NCBI GenBank assembly: GCA_034005165.1
Contig: JAVEVE010000001.1
Coordinates: 186,001-250,000, forward strand
Origin: UBA1573 sp034005165
GTDB lineage: Bacteria; Pseudomonadota; Alphaproteobacteria; Micavibrionales; Micavibrionaceae
Length of the DNA: 64,000 bases
Direction of reading: 5' to 3'
The notes under the pieces were generated by a model. The model worked only from the letters and a program-made list of their open reading frames with translations, was not told the DNA's origin and did no database searches. How positions within the stretch are numbered: the stretch's first letter is position 1; each line of letters starts with the position of its first letter. A program made the translations under genes and the position numbers. This document shows positions 24,917 through 33,421 of the stretch, one piece after another.

Positions 24917-26068
24917 ATGAAAACACTTAACCTTGCACTCGTATCCCTGATCCTTTTCAGCCCGACAATTGTATTGGCGACCCCCGATTCAGTGCAAGAA
25001 GAGCAACTGGAGGCCTCAACACCCACTCCAACGACTACGCAGGAGCCAGAAAGCCCAGCGAAAGCAGAAAAGGCCCAGGAATCAGAACCAAAACCTGAAA
25101 TACAGCCAACAAGAATTTTACCCAGCAAGATAAAGCCGTTACAAAATAACGCCGGAAATGATGGCCTTTCAAAGGCAGCACCTGATGTTCAGAACACCCC
25201 GTCCTCCGAAACACTCTCCGAACTGGAAAGCCTGACCTTACCGCCACTTGATCCGAATTATGACGGGTCCAAATTCGGCAGCGATTTCTCCAGGCAAAAG
25301 CTGATCGAGAAATTCTCGAAACTCTCTGCGAAAGAGACGAAACCTGAAGATCGGTCCGCAATTATTGATTTTCTCAGAACATCCAGTTACGAGGAAGGTA
25401 AAGTCCCTGACAAGCTGGATAAAAACACTCAAGATTTGTACACTTTAAGACTAATGAAGCTGCTGGAGTTCGGAGATTTTGGAGGGGCTTTATCCCTCTA
25501 TACAGAAAACAATAACTTCCCGCCCAACGCTAACGCCGCCCAAATCGGCATCCTGAGCATGATGTGGAATCAGTCTTTTGCATTGGCATGTCTGGATCGC
25601 AAGGCAATTGGCGACCAGTTTACGGAACAAGAAAAAAGCATGGACGGATTTTGGGGAAGATCGGCAATGTTCTGTGACGCCCTATTAGGGCCAGCTTCCG
25701 GAGATGATGAAACTCAAAAATTTGCAAACACCTCCAGAATCTATCTGACTGCGCAAAGTATCAAGACACCAGAAACAATCGAAGACCTTGCTTCACGCCC
25801 TCCTATGGAGGTCATTACGCTCGGCGGCGCAGGAAAACTGACGCAACTTTTGACAGAAAACAAAGACAATTTGAATAACCTCCCCCCAGTGACATTGGCA
25901 CTATTGGCGCGTTTTGGAACTCAGACTCCAGAACTATCCGAAGCACTGACAAAACTTATTCATAAAACAATGGAAGTTCCTACTCAGGATATCGGTGAAG
26001 AATCTCAAGAATCGGACGACGATATCCAATCTATGGAAAACACAACCGAATCAGAAGACGCGCAATAG
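24917..26068 (+). CDS. Secreted hypothetical protein, 383 residues
   Basis: I do not recognise this protein. A signal peptide (MKTLNLALVSLILFSPTIVLA, likely cleaved after residue 21) leads into a Pro/Glu/Thr/Gln-rich linker (about 22-100). A mostly helical domain follows (about 125-345) with FLRTSSYEEGKVPDKLDKNT, LYTLRLMKLLEFGDFGGALS, LACLDRKAIGDQF and FWGRSAMFCDALLGPASGDD, which resembles TPR-like repeat architecture. The tail is acidic (EESQESDDDIQSMENTTESE). It is likely periplasmic. It follows the 41-residue membrane gene and precedes a 454-bp gap before xerD. Confidence 0.75.
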   Translation: MKTLNLALVSLILFSPTIVLATPDSVQEEQLEASTPTPTTTQEPESPAKAEKAQESEPKPEIQPTRILPSKIKPLQNNAGNDGLSKAAPDVQNTPSSETLSELESLTLPPLDPNYDGSKFGSDFSRQKLIEKFSKLSAKETKPEDRSAIIDFLRTSSYEEGKVPDKLDKNTQDLYTLRLMKLLEFGDFGGALSLYTENNNFPPNANAAQIGILSMMWNQSFALACLDRKAIGDQFTEQEKSMDGFWGRSAMFCDALLGPASGDDETQKFANTSRIYLTAQSIKTPETIEDLASRPPMEVITLGGAGKLTQLLTENKDNLNNLPPVTLALLARFGTQTPELSEALTKLIHKTMEVPTQDIGEESQESDDDIQSMENTTESEDAQ

Positions 26069-26522
26069 CGACAAAACGCCTGAACTGACTACGAATTTTA
26101 AGTTATACCCATAAAATTATAATTTTTTTCTGCGTCGCAAAACATATCAGGCAGACATTTGAACATGAATTCCGCCTAGGTCTTCATGGTATTTTTAAGG
26201 GAAACTGCCACTTGCGCAAACAATTCCCATCCCCAAATCAGATTTTATGACAATATTTAAAACTTGACAGAATTTTGCAATTATGTAATGCATACCTCTA
26301 ACATTCTGAGTAGCCTGACAAAGGATAACCAAAGAAGTCATCCGTATCAGGCGGTTATTGAAAGATTGAATACGAATATTGCTGAAAATTAGGGCATACG
26401 GACCGCAGCCACTTGCCCTCAATGCAAAAATATTCAATACTCTCAATTCTGTGGGGTTGAGTGTTAACAAACAATCCGGTCGAAAACCGGAGTAATACTG
26501 GAGAATAAAGGAGAAAAAAACT
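26069..26522 (+). other. 454-bp intergenic region upstream of xerD
   Basis: No convincing gene. A possible promoter is TTGACA (26264-26269) with TAATGC (26286-26291), spacer 16. A 34-codon ATG frame at 26288-26392 lacks an RBS and is not accepted as a gene. A short perfect hairpin, TCCGGT-CGAAA-ACCGGA (26476-26492), lies in the leader 31 bp before the xerD ATG, and the xerD RBS is AAAGGAG. A minus-strand frame (26195-26626) runs into xerD and looks like a shadow. Confidence 0.4.
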
Positions 26523-27506
26523 ATGGCTCGTCCAGGACGTCCGGCAATGCCGAAACCAACACTGTCCAAGACAGTTGATTCATTTCTAGATATGTTGACC
26601 ACTGAACGCGGTGCAGCACTGAACACTCGTCACGCTTACTGGCGTGATCTGGCAGATGTCAGCCTGTATCTGCGCAGCGCCCGCGGAAAAGAAATTGATG
26701 TCGCTACAACTGATGACTTGAAATCTTACCTTCAGGATCTCAGCAATAAAATTCACGTAAAAGGTCAGAATAAAAACCAGATCGCAGTTCGCACAGTTGC
26801 ACGTCGCCTCTCTGCCCTGCGCCAGTTCTACCGTTATCTTGTGTCTGAAAATATGCGCGCAGACGATCCGACTTCCGGCATCGAAAGCCCGAAACAAACA
26901 CGTACCCTTCCAAAGACATTGAGCGAGTCCGAAGTCGACACCCTCATTAAAGTCGCTGGTGAACAAGGTGGCGCCGAAAGCCAACGTTTGGTTTGCTTGC
27001 TCGAGTTGCTCTATGCAACCGGCTTGCGCGTATCCGAACTTGTTGGACTTCCAATGTCCGCCATTGCAGAAGGCAATCAGTTCATTATGGTTGAAGGTAA
27101 AGGCGGACGCGAGCGCATGGTTCCTCTGTCTGAATCTGCTCAAAAGGCGCTTTCCGGATACTGCGATGTACGCGGTCAATTCATTTCCGGTGAAGAAGCT
27201 GGACGTCAGTCCAAATGGCTCTTCCCATCCCGTACATCTGATAGCGGTCACCTGACACGTCAACGTTTTGCACAACTGCTGAAAGATTTGGCACGCGCAG
27301 CTAAAATCGAAGAAGATCGGGTATCCCCGCACATTCTTCGTCACGCTTTCGCAACCCACTTGCTCAGCAACGGTGCAGATCTTCGTGCGGTTCAGAAAAT
27401 GCTCGGTCACGCCGACATCGCGACTACCCAGATCTACACCCATATTATCGGGAAAAAGCTCAAGAAAACCGTTGAAGAGGCTCATCCTCTCGCGAATGAA
27501 GCTTAA
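26523..27506 (+). CDS. xerD: Tyrosine recombinase XerD
   Basis: A 327-residue site-specific recombinase that with XerC resolves chromosome dimers at dif under FtsK control. The catalytic residues are visible: R169 (ATGLRVSEL), K193 (EGKGGRER), H270 and R273 (HILRHAFATH), H296 (LGHADIATTQ) and the nucleophile Y305 (IYTHI). The N-terminal SAM-like DNA-binding domain spans about 15-110. Position near aroKB and accA matches xerD rather than xerC in many alphaproteobacteria. The last residues (EEAHPLANEA) are typical of chromosomal Xer proteins. A 5' hairpin and strong RBS precede it. Confidence 0.94.
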   Translation: MARPGRPAMPKPTLSKTVDSFLDMLTTERGAALNTRHAYWRDLADVSLYLRSARGKEIDVATTDDLKSYLQDLSNKIHVKGQNKNQIAVRTVARRLSALRQFYRYLVSENMRADDPTSGIESPKQTRTLPKTLSESEVDTLIKVAGEQGGAESQRLVCLLELLYATGLRVSELVGLPMSAIAEGNQFIMVEGKGGRERMVPLSESAQKALSGYCDVRGQFISGEEAGRQSKWLFPSRTSDSGHLTRQRFAQLLKDLARAAKIEEDRVSPHILRHAFATHLLSNGADLRAVQKMLGHADIATTQIYTHIIGKKLKKTVEEAHPLANEA

Positions 27507-27536
27507 TTCGGGTAAAATTATAAACAGTTATTATTG

Positions 27537-27575
27537 AAATCAGGCAGGTCGCATTTGTATCGACTTGCCTGATTT
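27537..27575 (+). terminator. Hairpin terminator between xerD and accA
   Basis: AAATCAGGCAGGTCG (27537-27551) pairs with CGACTTGCCTGATTT (27561-27575) across a 9-nt loop. It is a 15-bp stem with one G-T pair, with A-rich and T-rich ends so that it could work in either direction. Confidence 0.65.
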
Positions 27576-27619
27576 GCTATGGTGCAGCAGCAAATTAGAA
27601 AAAAGGAAAAATTGAAATC

Positions 27620-28564
27620 ATGCACGCCTTGGAATTCGAAAAGCCAATTGCAGAGCTTGAGGGTAAAATTGCAGAACTGCGCAATATGAGCAGCAGCAAA
27701 GATATCAGCATTGCGGAAGAAATCTCTAAACTCGAAAGCAAAGCAGAAAAGCTAAAAGTCACCACTTACAGCAAACTGACCGCAGCACAAAAAGTACAAG
27801 TCGCACGTCATCCGGAGCGTCCTCACTTTTCTGATTACATTAAAAATCTCATTACAGATTTTACGCCACTCGCCGGTGATCGCGCATTTGGCGAAGACAA
27901 CGCACTCATTGGTGGGCTCGGACGTTTCAATGGTCGTTCTGTTGTTGTCTTAGGACAGGAAAAAGGTAATGACACAGAAAGCCGCATAAAACATAACTTC
28001 GGTATGGCTCGTCCTGAAGGATATCGCAAAGCCATTCGTCTGATGGATATGGCCAACCAATTCCAGCTACCTGTGCTCTCCCTCGTTGATACAGCCGGTG
28101 CATATCCAGGCATTGATGCTGAAGCCCGTGGCCAAGCAGAGGCGATTGCCCAATCTATTGACTCATGCTTGCGTCTGCGCACACCTATGATTTCTGTAAT
28201 CATTGGTGAAGGCGGCTCAGGTGGAGCTATTGCGATAGCAACAGCAGACCGTGTATACATGCTGGAACACTCAATCTATTCCGTCATTTCTCCGGAAGGA
28301 TGCGCTTCTATTCTTTGGCGTTCTGCCCAACAATCCGAAGAAGCCGCAACCGCGTTGAAACTAACAGCCCAAGACCTGAGCGGACTTAATCTGATTGATG
28401 GCATTATCCCTGAACCACTCGGAGGAGCTCATCGCGAAAGACCAGAAGCTATCGCAGCCGTAGGCCAACAAATGGAAAAAGGCCTTCTGGAGCTCAGCCC
28501 TTGGGATTCTGAGCGTCTTGTGAAACGCCGCCGCCAGAAATATCTAGCCATGGGACGTGTTTAG
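27620..28564 (+). CDS. accA: Acetyl-CoA carboxylase carboxyltransferase subunit alpha
   Basis: A 314-residue carboxyltransferase alpha subunit, which with AccD moves carboxyl from carboxybiotin to acetyl-CoA in fatty-acid synthesis. The N-terminal helix (ALEFEKPIAELEGKIAELR) and coiled coil are typical. The crotonase-like core contains RPHFSDYI, GQEKGNDTESRIKHNFGMARPEGYRKA, DTAGAYPGIDAEARGQAEAIA, GEGGSGGAIAI and SVISPEGCASILWR. It follows xerD after a hairpin, has an AAAGGAAA RBS and is closed by its own terminator. Confidence 0.97.
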   Translation: MHALEFEKPIAELEGKIAELRNMSSSKDISIAEEISKLESKAEKLKVTTYSKLTAAQKVQVARHPERPHFSDYIKNLITDFTPLAGDRAFGEDNALIGGLGRFNGRSVVVLGQEKGNDTESRIKHNFGMARPEGYRKAIRLMDMANQFQLPVLSLVDTAGAYPGIDAEARGQAEAIAQSIDSCLRLRTPMISVIIGEGGSGGAIAIATADRVYMLEHSIYSVISPEGCASILWRSAQQSEEAATALKLTAQDLSGLNLIDGIIPEPLGGAHRERPEAIAAVGQQMEKGLLELSPWDSERLVKRRRQKYLAMGRV

Positions 28565-28594
28565 GACATCACATATAAAATGAAGATAAAAAAG

Positions 28595-28623
28595 ATCCCC
28601 GAAGAAGAACCGGGGATTTTTTA
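28595..28623 (+). terminator. Intrinsic terminator after accA
   Basis: ATCCCCG (28595-28601), loop of 9 nt, CGGGGAT (28611-28617), then TTTTTATT. This is a strong GC stem with a T-run. Confidence 0.8.
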
Positions 28624-28631
28624 TTCGGTAA

Positions 28632-29012
28632 TCAATTCAATCGTGGCAACGACATCGTAATATGGGCAGCCAATCCATCATGACTTTTCTGTCGGTAAAA
28701 AGATTCGGTCTCCATATCCGGATCAGAAAATATAAACCCTTCCATTTCAAGAAACTTAGTAGGATCAAATACGATCCTCAAAACATTGCATCCGCGACGT
28801 CTGAAAGCATTTTGCGAGGCCAGACAAAATTTAGAAACATCCCGCGCAGGATCTTGCGTCGACAAGGTGATACATCGGCCAAGTCCAGAGATAATATTAT
28901 CAACTTGTATATGCAAATCCCATTCATCTAGTCGTTCAGCTAAATTCATAAGAACTTCTTCCGGCTCATCAAGAACAGAAGCTCGAAATACAAGAAAGAG
29001 TTTAGGAGTCAT
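28632..29012 (-). CDS. Hypothetical protein, 126 residues
   Basis: I do not recognise this protein. It begins MTPKLFLVFRASVLDEPEEV with a strand-helix pattern. It contains VDNIISGLGRCITLSTQDPARDVSKFCLASQNAF and ends AAHITMSLPRLN. There is no signal peptide or membrane helix, and it has three cysteines. It is preceded on the minus strand by the ribbon-helix-helix gene (68-bp gap) and is convergent with accA across the accA terminator. The start is supported by a GCAGGGAC-type sequence. Confidence 0.7.
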   Translation of the reverse strand: MTPKLFLVFRASVLDEPEEVLMNLAERLDEWDLHIQVDNIISGLGRCITLSTQDPARDVSKFCLASQNAFRRRGCNVLRIVFDPTKFLEMEGFIFSDPDMETESFYRQKSHDGLAAHITMSLPRLN

Positions 29013-29080
29013 AAAGGTCCCTGCCTGATTTTTTATATTTATAAATAGAAATTAGGCACAGGCTCAATTTATGTCAAGAC

Positions 29081-29461
29081 TTACGCACGATGACGCAACA
29101 TATCATCGCTAACTCGGGCGCGCGCCATCATACATTCAAAATTCCCGTGGCGAACACGGATATGACCATCTTCAGTCGAAGCTGCCCTGAAATAAAGCAA
29201 CAGGAACACCCTAATAGCAGCCGTCAAACTGCTCTCTTTAACTTTTCTCAAATATATTAAAGAACAAATATTGTGGATGCTGGCTTTCTCTCTTCTGGAA
29301 ACATCAAACAAGGCATCCCACATTTCCGGTTCGAGACGAACCGATGTTCTGCGACCAAGAATAGTTATGTTCCTGCTAACCAGCGTGCTACGGCACTCAT
29401 CTTGCTCATCCATAAATTGTGATCTGGAATCATGGTTTTCAGTTGCTTTGTCTTGAAACAT
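29081..29461 (-). CDS. Ribbon-helix-helix domain protein (PF13467/RHH_4 type)
   Basis: A 126-residue protein whose middle matches the alphaproteobacterial RHH_4 pattern: STLVSRNITILGRRTSVRLE, then PEMWDALFDVSRREKASIHNIC, then KESSLTAAIRVFLLLYFRAA. The RRTSVRLEPEMWDAL segment is the ribbon and first helix, suggesting a dimeric DNA-binding fold. Many members are annotated only as aryl-sulfate-sulfotransferase-like or hypothetical, and targets are unknown. A ~30-residue hydrophilic N-terminal extension is present. It has its own AGGTTAC-type leader and no obvious partner toxin next to it. Confidence 0.85.
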   Translation of the reverse strand: MFQDKATENHDSRSQFMDEQDECRSTLVSRNITILGRRTSVRLEPEMWDALFDVSRREKASIHNICSLIYLRKVKESSLTAAIRVFLLLYFRAASTEDGHIRVRHGNFECMMARARVSDDMLRHRA

Positions 29462-29532
29462 ATCCGTAACCTCCCGCTATATACATCCTAAAGTATATAC
29501 AGGCCAAAGAATAAAATCAACTATCGGTTACA

Positions 29533-29823
29533 TTAGAAAACTATATTTCGCTTACTTGCCTCTCCCGCAGTCAAAGTTTTCAGCTTTAACGCATGCAATC
29601 CGTTTACAAGTTCGGCCTCAACAGCCTTATAAATTTGCCTATGTCGATCCATCAAGGGCACTCCTTCAAACCCATCCCAGACGATAATCACCTCGATATG
29701 GCTCCCTCCCCCCTCGCGATACCCTGCATGACCGACATGGCGCTCGCTAAAATCGTTCACATTTAGATATATCGGAGAAAAAACTTGCTCTAGCCTATTG
29801 AAAATTCGTTCACGAACTGACAT
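29533..29823 (-). CDS. BolA family protein
   Basis: A 96-residue BolA-like protein with the class II KH-like fold. The loop VGHAGYREGGGSHIEVIIV holds the His ligands used with monothiol glutaredoxins to bind [2Fe-2S]. The helix DRHRQIYKAVEAELVNGLHALKLKT completes the family pattern. Family members act in iron-sulfur trafficking and stress response. It is divergent from the J-domain protein gene with only 44 bp between starts. bolA beside the J-domain and cobS-cobT genes is a recurring alphaproteobacterial arrangement. Confidence 0.93.
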   Translation of the reverse strand: MSVRERIFNRLEQVFSPIYLNVNDFSERHVGHAGYREGGGSHIEVIIVWDGFEGVPLMDRHRQIYKAVEAELVNGLHALKLKTLTAGEASKRNIVF

Positions 29824-29867
29824 TTCCTTTGATCCTTTTCATGCTTTTATTTTATCATAAAAAGAGA

Positions 29868-30476
29868 ATGCCGAAGATATTTTTAAAACCAAACTCACCG
29901 GATTTTGCGGAGTCAGTAGACGACAGCCGCCCACGTATTCGCATGTGCGATATGCCGGACTGCATAGAATGCGGAGAATATAAGGCCCCCAAAGACCGCG
30001 GACTAAGCGGATATTACTGGTTTTGCCTTCCTCATGTTCAGGAATACAACAAAGCCTGGGACTTCTTCTCAGGTATGTCGCCATCAGATATCGAACATCA
30101 TATCAATACCAGCACAGTCTGGGATCGCCCGACACGTCGCTTTGACGGCATGGCAGGTGCAGCCGAAACTCTGAAGCGTAAAGCATGGCAAACCTACAAT
30201 TTCACAGAAGAAGAGCCTCCGAAAGCACAGGAATACAGCTACGCGGGCAAATCCCGAAACACCCCCGAAATGGAAGCTCTGGCGATTATGGGTCTGGAAC
30301 CACCAGTAACACTCGAAGCCATCAAAGAAAGATACAAGGCTTTGGTCAAAAAGCACCATCCTGACCATATCGGACAAAACAAGGAATCCGAAGACCTCTT
30401 GAAGAAAATCAATATGGCCTTTACAGTTCTCAAACTGGCATATCAAAAATTCGAAGACTTGCCAGAACGCACATAA
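29868..30476 (+). CDS. J-domain (DnaJ-like) protein with N-terminal cysteine cluster
   Basis: A 202-residue protein when started at MPKIFLKPNSPDF, preceded by AAAAGAGA; an upstream ATG adds 13 hydrophobic residues of doubtful value. A Cys-rich N-terminus (C27, C32, C35 and C53) looks like a small metal-binding site. A C-terminal J domain (about 138-202) has HPD at 164-166 in VKKHHPDHIG, so it should stimulate an Hsp70 (DnaK). In many alphaproteobacteria this gene precedes cobS; the client protein is unknown. A 12-bp tandem repeat crosses its stop codon. Confidence 0.88.
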   Translation: MPKIFLKPNSPDFAESVDDSRPRIRMCDMPDCIECGEYKAPKDRGLSGYYWFCLPHVQEYNKAWDFFSGMSPSDIEHHINTSTVWDRPTRRFDGMAGAAETLKRKAWQTYNFTEEEPPKAQEYSYAGKSRNTPEMEALAIMGLEPPVTLEAIKERYKALVKKHHPDHIGQNKESEDLLKKINMAFTVLKLAYQKFEDLPERT

Positions 30477-30501
30477 CAACGCACATAACAACGCACAAAA
30501 T
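30466..30501 (+). repeat. 12-bp tandem repeat across the J-domain gene stop codon
   Basis: AACGCACATAAC occurs at 30466-30477 and again at 30478-30489, with a third partial unit, AACGCACAAAAT, at 30490-30501. The TAA stop codon lies in the first unit and each full unit repeats it, so the repeat adds two further stops in the same frame. It lies between the J-domain gene and cobS. Confidence 0.85.
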
Positions 30502-30539
30502 CCAGCCCCACAGCGTAACCACAATAAACGAGGATCTCA

Positions 30540-31541
30540 ATGGCTAACCAGAAACAAGAACCCATGGCTATGGCTTTTGATGTCACATCCCTGACACCAA
30601 ACAACCCACGCCACATCTCTATCCCTGATAAAATGTACAATGCGCGGGAAACATTCGGCATTGATCTGGATTGGGAAGTCCCGGGATTCAGCCATGACAT
30701 GCCCAACGTCCCACTAAGAGACGAAACCTATCAATTCGATCACGATACAACAATGGCCCTGCTCGCAGGCTTTGCATTTAATCGCCGTGTAATGATTCAA
30801 GGCTTCCACGGCACGGGTAAATCAACCCATATCGAACAAGTTGCATCGCGCCTCAACTGGCCATCCGTGCGCATTAACCTCGATAGCCATGTCAGTAGGA
30901 TTGACCTTCTCGGGAAAGATATGATTGTCCTCAAAGAAGGAAAGCAAGTCACCGAATGGAAAGAAGGGCTTCTCCCATGGGCTATTCAGAACCCTGTCGC
31001 CCTAACATTTGATGAATATGATGCAGGCCGCCCCGATGTGATGTTTGTAATCCAGCGTGTTCTGGAGGCGGAAGGCAGACTGACATTGCTTGACCAAAAT
31101 CAGGTCATCCGCCCCCACCCTGCCTTTCGCCTCTTTGCCACGGCCAACACAATCGGCCTTGGTGATGCCACAGGCCTGTATCACGGAACACACCAATTAA
31201 ACCAAGGCCAGCTTGACCGCTGGAATATTGTATCTGTTCTGAATTACCTGCCGCACGGGATAGAAGTGTCTATTATCAAAGCCAAAAACCCTGACTTTAC
31301 CGATGAGGAAATCGGAAAAATGGTTAACCTCGCATCTCTCACCCGTGAAGGCTTTAAAAACGGCGATCTCTCGACCCTCATGTCCCCGCGAACAGTTATC
31401 AGCTGGGCAGAAAATACCAAAATCTTCGAGAACCGTGAAATGGCGTTCAGACTGAGCTTTTATAATAAATGTGACGAACTGGAACGCCCTATCCTCAACG
31501 AATATTATCAACGTTGTTTCGGTATGGAGCTGGAAAGCTAA
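30540..31541 (+). CDS. cobS: Cobaltochelatase subunit CobS (AAA+ ATPase)
   Basis: A 333-residue MoxR-like AAA+ ATPase. Walker A is GFHGTGKS (88-95), the Walker B region is PVALTFDEYDAGRPDVMFV and the sensor 1 region is RLFATANTIGLGDATGLYHG. The N-terminal conserved segment ends SHDMPNVPLRDETYQFD. CobS with CobT forms the chaperone-like complex that, with CobN, inserts cobalt into hydrogenobyrinic acid a,c-diamide. It is followed directly by cobT. No cobN or other corrin gene lies in the window, so its partner must be elsewhere or the pair has another role. Confidence 0.93.
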   Translation: MANQKQEPMAMAFDVTSLTPNNPRHISIPDKMYNARETFGIDLDWEVPGFSHDMPNVPLRDETYQFDHDTTMALLAGFAFNRRVMIQGFHGTGKSTHIEQVASRLNWPSVRINLDSHVSRIDLLGKDMIVLKEGKQVTEWKEGLLPWAIQNPVALTFDEYDAGRPDVMFVIQRVLEAEGRLTLLDQNQVIRPHPAFRLFATANTIGLGDATGLYHGTHQLNQGQLDRWNIVSVLNYLPHGIEVSIIKAKNPDFTDEEIGKMVNLASLTREGFKNGDLSTLMSPRTVISWAENTKIFENREMAFRLSFYNKCDELERPILNEYYQRCFGMELES

Positions 31542-31547
31542 TTGACT

Positions 31548-33410
31548 GTGAGCAGACACACTCCTCCAGATATCGAACAATTCAAAGACGCGCAGGCAGC
31601 AACTCTGCGCGCGATTTCTGGTAAGAAATCTGTCGAGGTATACTATAGCCCCGCAGAAACAGTATCCAAAAAACTCTCTGGACAAAGCGACACACGCGCG
31701 CGCCTTTCAATACCGCCAATCAAACTGGATAAAAAAGACAGGGATGCCGCAAGAGGCGAGGCCGATGCCGAAGGCCTACGCATCAAACTCCACAATGCAA
31801 CACTCCACCAGAAACTTGCACCAAAGGACGACCGTGCCAGAATAGTTTATGACGCCCTAGAGACAGCACGCATCGAGGCATTGGGCGCAGAAAATTATGA
31901 TGGAATTAAAACAAATCTTAATGCCGCACTCGAAAAAAAATGCACACAGCTCGGCTACCACCAACTGCAAAGTCGTCGCAACGATACAATGGCTGATGCC
32001 CTGCATGCCATGATCCGTTCGGAATTGTCCGGATCCCCCCTTCCTGAAAATGCAGCGCATCTGGTTGATCTATGGAGAGGCTGGATATCAGAAAAATTGG
32101 GAGAAAGTTGGCAAACTCGCCTCAAGCAAACCTCCCATAACCAAAAAGCATTTGTTCAGGAAAGTCGTAATATCATGCGCCGTCTTGAGCTTTTGAGCGG
32201 CGAAGAAGCAGAAGGAAGTGACGAAACTGAGCAACAGGATTCTCCGGAAAATAGTGAAGACACAGCTCAAGCCGCAGATGAGCAGCAAAACCAAGATCAG
32301 GATACTGACCAAAACGAGACCTCCGAAGACGGAGAGGAACAAGACCCTCAACAAGAGCAACAAGACAGTGAAGAAGATCTTGCCTCCGAAGACCATGAGA
32401 GCCACAATGAGGACTCTCGGGAATTTGATGATTATGACGATCAAGCAGAAATAAAATCAGAAGTACCAACTCGCGAAACATCCCCTGGAACAACCTACCC
32501 CATTTACACCACCCAATTTGATGAAATCGTCAAAGCCGAGGAAATGGCCGATACCGAAGAGCTTTATAGACTCCGAGCGCTTCTTGATAAACAATTGGTA
32601 CATATGCAGCCGCTTATTGCCAAATTGGCAAATCGTCTGCAACGTAAATTACTCGCCCGCCAACAACGATCATGGCTGTTTGATCTGGAAGAAGGCTATC
32701 TGGATACTGCCCGACTCGCCCGCGTGATTGCAAACCCATCTATCCCCCTAACTTTCAAACAGGAAAAAGAAACAGAATTTAAAGACACAATTGTCACACT
32801 TCTTCTTGATAATTCCGGGTCAATGCGTGGACGCCCGATCACAATTGCGGCCATGTGCGCCGATATTCTGTCTCGCACATTGGAACGCTGCGGAATCAAG
32901 GTTGAAATTCTAGGCTTCACAACTCGCACATGGAAAGGTGGGAACTCCAGAGACCTCTGGATAGCAAATGGAAGGCCTGACTTCCCGGGTCGCCTGAACG
33001 ACCTACGCCATATTATTTATAAATCTGCAGACCAGCCCATGCGCCGCGCCCGTAAAAATCTGGGCCTCATGCTAAAAGAGGGACTTCTGAAAGAAAATAT
33101 AGACGGGGAAGCTCTCGTCTGGGCTTACAACAGAATCGTAGCAAGATCAGAGGAACGTAAAATTCTTATAGTCATATCGGACGGCGCGCCTGTTGACGAT
33201 TCTACATTATCCGTAAACCCGGCAACCATACTGGAAGCAGATTTACGCCACGTAATCAACTGGATTGAAACCATTGGAAAAGTTGATCTGACAGCGATCG
33301 GAATCGGACACGATGTAACAAGATATTATCAACGCGCCATCCAGATCTCAGACGCCTCCGACCTTGGGGAAGCACTGATTACAAACCTGTCTGAGTTATT
33401 TGATAAATAG
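31548..33410 (+). CDS. cobT: Cobaltochelatase subunit CobT (VWA domain)
   Basis: About 620 residues. The start is GTG at 31548 (SRHTPPDIEQF), 10 bases after GGAAAG; a TTG two codons earlier abuts the cobS stop. There is a helical N-terminal domain and then a very acidic, Gln-rich linker (about residues 215-300: EEQDPQQEQQDSEEDLASED and similar). The C-terminal von Willebrand A domain has the MIDAS motif DNSGSM and a late segment ILIVISDGAPVDDSTLSVNP. It is the partner of CobS in the cobaltochelatase complex. The acidic linker is characteristic of CobT, though long here. Confidence 0.93.
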   Translation: MSRHTPPDIEQFKDAQAATLRAISGKKSVEVYYSPAETVSKKLSGQSDTRARLSIPPIKLDKKDRDAARGEADAEGLRIKLHNATLHQKLAPKDDRARIVYDALETARIEALGAENYDGIKTNLNAALEKKCTQLGYHQLQSRRNDTMADALHAMIRSELSGSPLPENAAHLVDLWRGWISEKLGESWQTRLKQTSHNQKAFVQESRNIMRRLELLSGEEAEGSDETEQQDSPENSEDTAQAADEQQNQDQDTDQNETSEDGEEQDPQQEQQDSEEDLASEDHESHNEDSREFDDYDDQAEIKSEVPTRETSPGTTYPIYTTQFDEIVKAEEMADTEELYRLRALLDKQLVHMQPLIAKLANRLQRKLLARQQRSWLFDLEEGYLDTARLARVIANPSIPLTFKQEKETEFKDTIVTLLLDNSGSMRGRPITIAAMCADILSRTLERCGIKVEILGFTTRTWKGGNSRDLWIANGRPDFPGRLNDLRHIIYKSADQPMRRARKNLGLMLKEGLLKENIDGEALVWAYNRIVARSEERKILIVISDGAPVDDSTLSVNPATILEADLRHVINWIETIGKVDLTAIGIGHDVTRYYQRAIQISDASDLGEALITNLSELFDK

Positions 33411-33421
33411 ACCTGCCCTAT

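Noticed and set aside
26288..26392. 34-codon ATG frame in the gap before xerD
   Set aside because: No RBS, no hydrophobic or domain pattern, and it overlaps a possible promoter -10 region.
26586..27485. 299-residue minus-strand frame opposite xerD
   Set aside because: It is a shadow of xerD, whose catalytic residues are all present on the plus strand.
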